A stretch of 15,382 nt of DNA from Chlamydiota bacterium. Its GTDB lineage: Bacteria; Chlamydiota; Chlamydiia; Chlamydiales; SLFE01. Where the stretch lies: the NCBI GenBank assembly GCA_011065065.1, contig JAAKFL010000025.1:1-15382 (forward strand). The letters run 5' to 3'. The position numbers and the translations under genes were made by a program. The notes beneath the pieces were generated by a model. The model was not told the origin of the DNA, searched no databases, and worked only from the letters and a program-made list of their open reading frames with translations. Shown here piece after piece: positions 7,316 to 14,293 of this stretch. The stretch's first letter is position 1; every line of letters starts with the position of its first letter.

Positions 7316-8758
7316 CTAATATTTTCGACGTTGTTGAGCATTTCCAATATTCAAATCTCGACGATACTTGGAAATGGTTCTTCGCGCACAAGGTATCCCC
7401 GTGTCTTCTAACAAATTCGAGATTTTCTGATCGGAAAAGGGCTTTTGTTTATTTTCTTGCTCAACAATTCTTTGAATCGCATCACGAACACTTTGTGATG
7501 AGATTTCACTTCCATCTTGCTTCTTATAAGAAAAAGTAAACATTGAGCGTAAGGAGATCAAGCCTCGGGGAGTATTCACATATTTATTCGCAACGGCTCT
7601 AGCAATCGTGGATTCATGAAGATTCAGTTCTTCCGCGACTTCAGTCATAAACATAGGAATCAGTTCACCTTTAGGATTTCTCAGATATTCGATCTGTTTC
7701 ACCGATAAATAATCCAAAATTCGCTTAATTGTTTCATTACGCTGATATACATTTTTCATGAGCCATTTTGCAGAAAGCATATGCTGATAAATATACTCCT
7801 TTGTCTCTTGTGGGAGTTTCTCATCATCCAGCATTCTCATGTACTTTCGATTGAGTCTCAAGGATGGAATCGAATCGTCGTTTATCACAACAACAAGCTT
7901 TCCATTTTCTTCTTTAATCTCCCCATCTGGAATGATGTACGATTCCGTCATCGGAATAAAGCATGTACCAGGATGGAGATCCAGTTGTGCTATATCTTTC
8001 TCAATAACTTGACGAATTTCATCTGGAGAAATATTCAATTTCTTCTGAATGAGGGGGATTTTATTGTGAAGAAGCTCTTCATAACACTCCTGGACTATCT
8101 TTTCAGCCAGAGATCCTTCTTTTCCATACCTCTTCAATTGAATTAACAGACATTCTTGGGTAGTACGTGCCCCTACACCATATGGCTCAAATTCTTGAAT
8201 AGTTAGGAGAATCGCTTCAAGTTCTTTAACTGTTGCTTCAGCAAGCACCGAAAGTTCTTCCAAACTCGTCGCCAATAACCCTCTCTCATCTAAACTTCCA
8301 ATAATCAGCTCTGCGAGAGCCTTTTCTTTCTCAGACTCAAATGTCTCCCCCGCTTGTTCCATAAGATTACCATATAGAGTCTTAGGAGCGATCACTGAAG
8401 TATCCCAATAATTCTTAAGCTCTTCGTCCGTTTTTGAAATTCGAGGCCTCAATTCATTCTGCCCGAAGAAGTCTCGGTATTCCTCATCCAACTTCTTAAG
8501 GATTTCAAAATCATCGTGATGGATCTTGACCTCTTCAGGATCATCCCTTTCAGCAAGACACTCTTCCGCAACCTCTTCAATGATTTCGATCAATGGATTT
8601 TTTTCTATTTCACAATCAATGAGTTGAGAGATTTCCATAATGGGAGACTGGAGTAATGAAATCGCTTGCTGCATCTGAGGCAACATCATAAGCAACTGAT
8701 TCTGCTTAAGACCCTGAGTCAGCTTTTGTTTCTGTTCAAAAAAAATAGGATAAGACAT
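7316..8758 (-). CDS. rpoN: RNA polymerase sigma-54 factor
   Basis: A 480-residue sigma-54 factor. It directs core RNA polymerase to -24/-12 promoters and needs an ATP-driven enhancer-binding activator to open them. Seen: the Gln- and Leu-rich region I (about residues 8-55, with LKQNQLLMMLPQMQQAISLLQ-type heptads and EIEKNPLIE), an acidic region II (about 60-110), the core-binding domain (about 115-310), the helix-turn-helix region (about 380-410, ELNLHESTIARAV), and the RpoN box ARRTISKYRR at 458-467, which is diagnostic. Length is normal. The start is fixed by a perfect AAGGAGG 6 bases upstream. It is transcribed alone, with its own likely promoter; mrdA lies 200 bp upstream on the same strand. 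No activator gene is in the window and I found no convincing -24/-12 promoter nearby. Confidence 0.96.
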   Translation of the reverse strand: MSYPIFFEQKQKLTQGLKQNQLLMMLPQMQQAISLLQSPIMEISQLIDCEIEKNPLIEIIEEVAEECLAERDDPEEVKIHHDDFEILKKLDEEYRDFFGQNELRPRISKTDEELKNYWDTSVIAPKTLYGNLMEQAGETFESEKEKALAELIIGSLDERGLLATSLEELSVLAEATVKELEAILLTIQEFEPYGVGARTTQECLLIQLKRYGKEGSLAEKIVQECYEELLHNKIPLIQKKLNISPDEIRQVIEKDIAQLDLHPGTCFIPMTESYIIPDGEIKEENGKLVVVINDDSIPSLRLNRKYMRMLDDEKLPQETKEYIYQHMLSAKWLMKNVYQRNETIKRILDYLSVKQIEYLRNPKGELIPMFMTEVAEELNLHESTIARAVANKYVNTPRGLISLRSMFTFSYKKQDGSEISSQSVRDAIQRIVEQENKQKPFSDQKISNLLEDTGIPCARRTISKYRRDLNIGNAQQRRKY

Positions 8759-8764
8759 TTTACG

Positions 8765-8771
8765 CCTCCTT
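8765..8771 (-). promoter_or_regulatory. Strong ribosome binding site of rpoN
   Basis: On the minus strand this reads AAGGAGG, a full Shine-Dalgarno match, 6 bases before the ATG at 8756-8758. It is the only strong one in the window, since most other genes here have weak or no such sites. Confidence 0.85.
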
Positions 8772-8788
8772 TTCTGATGCTCTCAGGG

Positions 8789-8821
8789 ATTATAAGAAGG
8801 CAAAATCAAGTGACGGGTCAA
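8789..8821 (-). promoter_or_regulatory. Possible sigma-70-type promoter of rpoN
   Basis: On the minus strand a perfect TATAAT (8789-8794) lies 30 bases before the rpoN start codon, with TTGACC (8816-8821) upstream. The 21-base spacer is longer than the usual 17, so the -35 element may not be used as such. A perfect 12-bp palindrome GGATAATTATCC lies further upstream at 8871-8882; its role is unknown. Confidence 0.35.
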
Positions 8822-8920
8822 CCCGAGAACTCACTCTCTAATTCTATTATACTCGATTCGGGTATATTCTGGATAATTATCCGCAAGTGACTTGTAATCA
8901 ACATCCTAGGATAGTGGGGG

Positions 8921-8954
8921 CATCCTGTCTATCCTTAATATCCTTTTTATCTTG
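8921..8954. repeat. Single arm of the atcct-word repeat after mrdA
   Basis: Bases 8921-8954 closely resemble the left arm of the hairpin at 6170-6257 (catcctgtct, then atcctt and tatcct words, with a few substitutions). Only one arm is present here, followed by the palindrome atcctaggat at 8903-8912. It lies directly after the mrdA stop codon. No T-run follows on the mrdA-coding strand, so it is a poor intrinsic terminator. Confidence 0.6.
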
Positions 8955-8958
8955 ATAA

Positions 8959-11900
8959 TTACTTGATTTCCCGCCACTTATGAATCATCTGCGCGGCCAA
9001 AGGCATAGCGTCTTTTCCTCCACCTGCATACCTTAATAACACGACGACAACAAGTTCCGGCTCATCACCATCATATGAAATTCCTCCAAACCAGGCATGT
9101 GTGGTTTTTCGGACTCCAGTTTTCCGATCAAAGTGCCAACGCTCCATCGATTCAGATGAACTGGTTTTTCCAATCAGATGATCCTGAACAGAGGAATAAG
9201 CATCTAGTGCCTCTCGATCTATGTGAGGACCCATGCGGCTTGCGGGTGTCGACTGAACCACCCGCTTCATCCCTTCAAAAATGAGAGAGCGTACAGGCTC
9301 TGGAAAATCGATTTCTCTTTGAACTTCAGTGGGAACTGAATGAATAGAGGTTTCACGTTCTTCCTGGTGTCCTAGTGAAAACAGAGGAAAGTCAACTCCG
9401 ATAAATGACAAACTGTCTTGGTAATCAAATTGCTCGAGCAGATCTTCTTGCCAAAAGTTTGAACGACCCCCCACTCCTAATTTCACAATTTTCGGCTTTA
9501 AGACATCTCCACCATTCGCCAAAGTCGATAGCATCACAGCTGTTTGCAGGGGAGTCACCACCAAAGTTCCCTGGCCGATGGATGTCGCATGAAGGTTTGT
9601 GCGATTCTCCACGAGATCAGTGGGAAGTCTTCCCGGAATTTCCCCTGGCAAATCAATTCCCGTTTTGGATCCATAAGAAAAGAGCTTCGCGGCTTCAACA
9701 AGATCATTCGGACTTTCAAGGCAATCTCCAGCACACAAAGCAAAATAGGGATTCGAAGATTTTTCAATGGCTCTAACGAGATCCGTGCGACCAATGTTTC
9801 GGGAAAGACTTTTTGGCATACGACCTCCCTTATATATACGGGGAATCGGCTTGCCATTCAAAAAGTAACCAATTTTCCAAGTATTTCCGGATCGACCCAT
9901 TTGATCAATGATTTCGAGAGGATTGAGTTGTGAAATTTTTATCCCTTTGTAATAACGCTGAACCAAAGTTTCATAGGCAGTCACAAGTTTGAAAACCGAA
10001 CCTTGAACGGAGGACTGTCTGAAAGCATGGGACCTCGCATACCCAAAACCATATCGAGGATAAAAAGCAGCAGCGAGATGCTTTTCGAGTGAGCGGCCAT
10101 TTTCAGTACGCAAGTTGCGATAGCGGTTGACAAGAGGGCGGTCAAGTTCTTGAAATGATCGCATGGATTTGAGGAATAAATGGGCGAGTTCGGGATCCAT
10201 CTCTTCAATTTGGTCGCTTAAAAGAAGATACTGTTTGTGCCAAGGGAGCCCGCGGTGAGCTCCGTATGAAATTTCTTTATGCCAAGAATAAAAGGTATCT
10301 TCATAAGGTACTAATTCCGGATTGGATGTCGGTCTTCCAATGAGGAAAGTGGTGAGCAGTTCCAAGCGATGTCGCTCCCAAAACAGGGCAAACTGTTCCC
10401 GTTCAACAGTGTCGAGATAATCCAGGTAAGGTTTCGCATACGACCCCCTTTCGATCTCTTCTTCTCGTTTTTGTTTTAAAAAGGCTTTCTGATTATCTTC
10501 ACGCCACTTTTTGAAATGAAACTCGTGAAATAGATCGCGACTCATCTGTTTCACTTGATAGCTAAGAACTGCGTAAGCAGATGAGAGATCGCGATATCGA
10601 GTAAAACCTTGATTTCCCACTTGATCGAGCAGATTATCGGTAAAATATTCTTGCTGCACAAGAATACGGCAAAGATCCAATAGAAAAGCTTTATTGTAAT
10701 TGCTTTTGATTCCATCGAAATATGGTTCCAAATTGCGCATTGTGGCAAACAATTGAACAGGATATTGGTTCAGTGTTTCTTGGATCTTTTCAATTTTTTC
10801 CGCATCCCAATCGGAACGATAATGAATTTCATCGTGGTATACGGCGTCGAAGAGAGCGAGAATGTTTGCCTGGCTGCTTAAAGCAAGAAGTTGTTCCACA
10901 TGACGTTGAAAGTCGACAGCACCACGGATATTTCTGATCTTTTGTAATCCCAACCGCACTTCATGTTCATTCGGGAGAATGAGATCGAGGTAATGATCCC
11001 ATGTCAGGGTGATCTGTTTTTCGGTATAAGTATCAGTTTCTGGATCATATTCTTCTCTTTCAAGTGGCACGAACTGATCCCAAATGGATGAAGTGTAATC
11101 TTCTCCTTCAAACCACCGACGAATATGTTCACGTTTTGCTTGATCCACTTCCCGAGACCCAGTCGCAATAAAGTCATTGGGATCGAATCGAGGAAATCCG
11201 GCTAAAGCGAGGATATCTCCGCTTTTGGGATCCATCACAATGATAGCACCGCCCCGAATCCAAGGAGATGCCACACCCGATTCACGAGCATCCTTCGGGT
11301 GCAAGTCTTGCCAACGGGATTCTCTAGTCTGCTCGTTGCGAATCAACAATTGCTCAGCGTATTCTTGTAAATCAGCAGAGATAGATAACAAGAGACGATT
11401 TCCAGCAATCGGAGCCCTAGCTCCGGGCAATTCATGCAAGTGGTTGCCTTTCGCATCGGAGTAATAGACTTTTCTTCCGTAGTACCCACGAAGCTCATCT
11501 TCATATCTCCCTTCAATGCCACTTTTGCCGACATAATCATTGATGGAATAGGCGTGCTCTTCTAAATCTCGAAGCCGCTTTTTCACTTGTGCTATGGAAT
11601 CGTAATTTTCAGGAAAAAAGGGCTCCTCTTCTTCTTCGTATTGCCGCACGGTTTCTCTTAGCGAGAGAATTTCTTCAATAATCAAATCATATTCTTCACG
11701 ATTAATCGATCCCATGTATCCGATGATCTCTGCTGCCACACGACCCTTTGGATAGTGTCTTTTTGGGACACGCCTCGCACAGATCCCGGGCCAATCCTTT
11801 TCCAGCATCTTCAGACGGTAATATTCCGATTCAGAGATATCTTCCTTAATCACAAACGGGAAGTTATTGTAGAACACCGCTTTTGAATGAATCAGATCTT

Positions 11901-12306
11901 CGATCCTTTCGGGATCTAAGGTCAGCTCACCGCCCAGCAAATCAGAGAGGGATTTGATGTATTCTCGTCTTTTGAAACGCCTTACTTTTTTTCCGTTTTC
12001 AGTTAGCTCCCATCTAATGGAGGGAATTTCTTTGATTTGGGAGTAATAAACAGTCGCTTGGTACTTGACCTTGTTGATAGCCAATGGGATATTGAATCGA
12101 TCACGAATCGTCGCACGATTTGCAGGGACAATGACGACTCTTTTGCGGGGTTTTGCTGCCTCTTCGATCTTATCGTCGTACTGGATGACGGCCAGATGCC
12201 ATACCCGAATAATGATCAAGAGCATCGCAATCAGAATGATATTGAGGATGCGGTTCGCTTTATCGGGGATGTTTAGCTGGGGACGGAAACGTTTTTTTCG
12301 GGACAT
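8959..12306 (-). CDS. mrdA: Penicillin-binding protein 2, extra-long chlamydial type
   Basis: A 1115-residue class B transpeptidase that cross-links peptidoglycan. One membrane anchor at about 18-42, then the dimerisation region (PANRATIRDR, 61-70) and the PBP2 signature VGKSGIEGRYEDELRG (259-274). The transpeptidase starts at about 350 (GGAIIVMDPKSGDILALAG). The catalytic SxxK is SVFK with Ser770 and Lys773, SxN is SSN at 850-852, and the third motif is KTS (1047-1049) where most have KTG. HAWFGG (1070-1075) follows. Between NDF (377-379) and PLVNR (724-728), normally near neighbours, lie about 340 extra charged residues, and a smaller insert precedes SxxK. Standard PBP2 is 600-650 residues; Chlamydia PBP2 is near 1080 from memory, so the insertion is probably lineage-typical. 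The start lacks a ribosome binding site. It may be co-transcribed with the hydrolase gene 54 bp upstream. Confidence 0.92.
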   Translation of the reverse strand: MSRKKRFRPQLNIPDKANRILNIILIAMLLIIIRVWHLAVIQYDDKIEEAAKPRKRVVIVPANRATIRDRFNIPLAINKVKYQATVYYSQIKEIPSIRWELTENGKKVRRFKRREYIKSLSDLLGGELTLDPERIEDLIHSKAVFYNNFPFVIKEDISESEYYRLKMLEKDWPGICARRVPKRHYPKGRVAAEIIGYMGSINREEYDLIIEEILSLRETVRQYEEEEEPFFPENYDSIAQVKKRLRDLEEHAYSINDYVGKSGIEGRYEDELRGYYGRKVYYSDAKGNHLHELPGARAPIAGNRLLLSISADLQEYAEQLLIRNEQTRESRWQDLHPKDARESGVASPWIRGGAIIVMDPKSGDILALAGFPRFDPNDFIATGSREVDQAKREHIRRWFEGEDYTSSIWDQFVPLEREEYDPETDTYTEKQITLTWDHYLDLILPNEHEVRLGLQKIRNIRGAVDFQRHVEQLLALSSQANILALFDAVYHDEIHYRSDWDAEKIEKIQETLNQYPVQLFATMRNLEPYFDGIKSNYNKAFLLDLCRILVQQEYFTDNLLDQVGNQGFTRYRDLSSAYAVLSYQVKQMSRDLFHEFHFKKWREDNQKAFLKQKREEEIERGSYAKPYLDYLDTVEREQFALFWERHRLELLTTFLIGRPTSNPELVPYEDTFYSWHKEISYGAHRGLPWHKQYLLLSDQIEEMDPELAHLFLKSMRSFQELDRPLVNRYRNLRTENGRSLEKHLAAAFYPRYGFGYARSHAFRQSSVQGSVFKLVTAYETLVQRYYKGIKISQLNPLEIIDQMGRSGNTWKIGYFLNGKPIPRIYKGGRMPKSLSRNIGRTDLVRAIEKSSNPYFALCAGDCLESPNDLVEAAKLFSYGSKTGIDLPGEIPGRLPTDLVENRTNLHATSIGQGTLVVTPLQTAVMLSTLANGGDVLKPKIVKLGVGGRSNFWQEDLLEQFDYQDSLSFIGVDFPLFSLGHQEERETSIHSVPTEVQREIDFPEPVRSLIFEGMKRVVQSTPASRMGPHIDREALDAYSSVQDHLIGKTSSSESMERWHFDRKTGVRKTTHAWFGGISYDGDEPELVVVVLLRYAGGGKDAMPLAAQMIHKWREIK

Positions 12307-12360
12307 GGGGCGTCATGGCTTTAAGTTTATGCGCATCATACAAAAAATCTTAATTCCGAG

Positions 12361-13197
12361 CTATGAGTGATGGGGAATCGGAACGAAACGCCCTTTTTCG
12401 TCCTGTTGAACTGTAGCCCAAGCTTGCCTAGGATCATGGGTGAAGAACAAACGGGTCTTTTGGGAAACAGCTTCCCCAAAAAAGTCCTTCTTTTCATTCA
12501 CCGTCTGTTCGGGATACCGGTCATAACCCATCACCACCGGCAAATGAACCCAAGGGGTCCCCGGGATCAAATCAGTGACGAAAACTACGGGCCCTTCATC
12601 CGATAGGATTTTTGAAAGGGTCAATCCCACTGTATGCCCATAAGAATACAAAAACTCAATCATCCCCCCAAAATCAAAATGGAACTTTCCATCAATTAAA
12701 TTGAGTCGCTCCGATTTTTTCAGCAGCTCGTGAAGTTCGGGAATGAATGACGCTCGCTCCCGCATATGAGGATTTTGCGCATACTCCCAATGTTCTTTTC
12801 CTAAATAAATTTCCGCGTTAGGAAATAATAGTCGGGGTGTTTCACCATAAGGGGGCAGCAGACCTCCTGCATGATCAAAGTGGAGATGAGATAAGATAAT
12901 GCCATCAATGTCGTCTTCGCCTAGACCAAGTTCTTGCAAATTCTTGAGAAGAATATGCTCGTCTTCAAAAATCCCAAATCGTTCTTTCAGTTTAGGTTCA
13001 AAGAAAGCTCCGATCCCCACATCAAATAAAAGATTCTTGCCTTCATCTGTTTGTACAAGTAGTGAGCGACATGCCAAATTAATCCGGTTCTTTTCGTCAG
13101 GCTCAATCCAACGTTTCCACATCTCCTTTGGCACATTGCCAAACATGGCGCCACCATCAAGATGCTGGCGATTTCCTTCTACAGCAGTGAATTTCAT
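12361..13197 (-). CDS. Metallo-beta-lactamase-fold hydrolase
   Basis: A 278-residue hydrolase of the metallo-beta-lactamase fold, closest in layout to the lactonase-like (AttM/AiiA-type) subgroup. The metal-binding set is complete: HLHFDH at 104-109, His188 (YGHTVG), Asp209 (VTDL) and His254 (FTHDP). No signal peptide, so it is probably cytoplasmic. The ATG at 13195-13197 overlaps the stop of the upstream hydratase as ATGA and matches the junction style of the rest of the operon; a TTG start 12 bases further upstream is possible but less likely. Substrate cannot be deduced. Hydrolysis of a lactone or thioester in the neighbouring acyl-CoA pathway is a reasonable guess; quorum quenching is another property of the family but has no support here. 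PBP2 begins 54 bp downstream. Confidence 0.85.
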   Translation of the reverse strand: MKFTAVEGNRQHLDGGAMFGNVPKEMWKRWIEPDEKNRINLACRSLLVQTDEGKNLLFDVGIGAFFEPKLKERFGIFEDEHILLKNLQELGLGEDDIDGIILSHLHFDHAGGLLPPYGETPRLLFPNAEIYLGKEHWEYAQNPHMRERASFIPELHELLKKSERLNLIDGKFHFDFGGMIEFLYSYGHTVGLTLSKILSDEGPVVFVTDLIPGTPWVHLPVVMGYDRYPEQTVNEKKDFFGEAVSQKTRLFFTHDPRQAWATVQQDEKGRFVPIPHHS

Positions 13198-13955
13198 TGT
13201 AAATTCCAATTCGGTTGTCGTTTTTCCATAAAGGCTTTGATGCCTTCTTGCGCTTCTTGGTGAGTTCTCACAACTTTGTGCAATGCTAAGGCGTGCTCCA
13301 AGTCTTTTTTGAGATCATCCAGAAAAAAATGTTCCATGAGCCTCTTGAGATGCGCCACGGAACTGGGCCCGCCTCGCAGTGCTTTCTTTGCATGAGACAT
13401 GGTGTCTTCTTCCAGCATTTCTTCTGGAACAACTTGATTCACGAGGCCAATTCTATGGGCATGCTCCGCCGTAACAAGATCTCCCATCAAAAACAACTCT
13501 CGCATGTCGCGTTCTTTCAATTGTCTTTGCAGAAATGTTAACACAATCGCCGGAACCAGTCCCCGGTGCACTTCCGGAAATCCAAACGTGGAATTTTCCC
13601 CTGCAATCACATAATCACAAACGGATGACAGCCCAGCACCGCCAGCAATAGCGTGGCCTTTGACAGATGCAATGGTGATGACAGATGAGAGATAGACCTC
13701 AAGCAACATATTGGCAATGGCATTGGCCGAATCTTCTGCAATACTCAGATCGGCCGCTTCTTTTAAATCCAGACCTGTACAAAATGAAGGGCCTTCTCCT
13801 CGAATCACGAGAACTCTCTGATCGGGCATTTCATTGGTTTCTCGAACTGCGGCAATAATCTCTTCCATCAGCTTTATGGAAAGAGAATTTCGTTTTTCCG
13901 GCCGGTTCAATGTAAGCAAGGTGATTCCAGGATGGTCGCGGTTGACTGTGATCAT
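13194..13955 (-). CDS. Enoyl-CoA hydratase/isomerase family protein
   Basis: A 253-residue crotonase-fold protein that would hydrate or isomerise an acyl-CoA. Seen: the CoA-binding and oxyanion pieces LNRPEKRNSLS (16-26), SFCTGLDLKEA (57-67) and KGHAIAGGAGLSSVCD (99-114), and the catalytic FGFPEV (124-129) with Glu128. The first catalytic glutamate of classical hydratases (Glu144 of the rat enzyme) aligns with Gly108, while the second is kept as Glu128. This pattern occurs in methylglutaconyl-CoA-hydratase-like and other crotonase subgroups, so the exact reaction is open. The operon with AtuA favours a role in branched acyl-CoA breakdown (AtuE/LiuC-like). Start ATG overlaps the preceding stop (ATGA at 13952-13955), and its own stop overlaps the next start the same way. 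Confidence 0.88.
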   Translation of the reverse strand: MITVNRDHPGITLLTLNRPEKRNSLSIKLMEEIIAAVRETNEMPDQRVLVIRGEGPSFCTGLDLKEAADLSIAEDSANAIANMLLEVYLSSVITIASVKGHAIAGGAGLSSVCDYVIAGENSTFGFPEVHRGLVPAIVLTFLQRQLKERDMRELFLMGDLVTAEHAHRIGLVNQVVPEEMLEEDTMSHAKKALRGGPSSVAHLKRLMEHFFLDDLKKDLEHALALHKVVRTHQEAQEGIKAFMEKRQPNWNLQ

Positions 13956-14293
13956 GATTTCCTCATTGTTTCCAGTTCTTCAGGCGTCAAAGGAAGTTTC
14001 ATCAAAAGGAGAGCTTGTCCCAGCGCCTTTCCCTGAGAATCACTTCTCAAAGAACGACTGCCTCCTCCACCGAGAACTCCTTCAAGCAAAAAGTTCAGAG
14101 CCATAATATTCGCCATCTCATAGCGGTTTGTCTTTTGGGGACTGAGCCCTTTAAAATAGCTGTGGACCTTTTCCGATGTGAGATGTTTCTTCAGATATTC
14201 AAAAGCGGCAGGAGTATGGGCAAGCACTCCAATATTCGCACTGGACCCTTTGTCTCCGCTTCGCGCCGAAGCGATGTCTTTCAACCGTATCAC
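13952..14293 (-). CDS. AtuA-like C-terminal domain protein
   Basis: A 113-residue protein matching the small ferredoxin-like-fold domain that forms the C-terminus of AtuA in some bacteria. The hallmark is ARSGDKGSSANIGVLA near the N-terminus (residues 10-25), followed by TNRYEMANIMALNFLLEG and the Gly-rich GVLGGGGSRSLRSDSQGK. It starts at a GTG that overlaps the AtuA stop (GTGA at 14290-14293), so the pair is a split version of the longer fused AtuA. Function is unknown beyond a genetic link to acyclic terpene and related acyl-CoA use; it presumably forms a complex with the upstream protein. Confidence 0.85.
   Translation of the reverse strand: MIRLKDIASARSGDKGSSANIGVLAHTPAAFEYLKKHLTSEKVHSYFKGLSPQKTNRYEMANIMALNFLLEGVLGGGGSRSLRSDSQGKALGQALLLMKLPLTPEELETMRKS

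Noticed and set aside
9405..9933. Overlapping plus-strand open frames of 120-130 codons inside mrdA
   Set aside because: They are antisense to a well-supported coding region, have no start context and no domain features.
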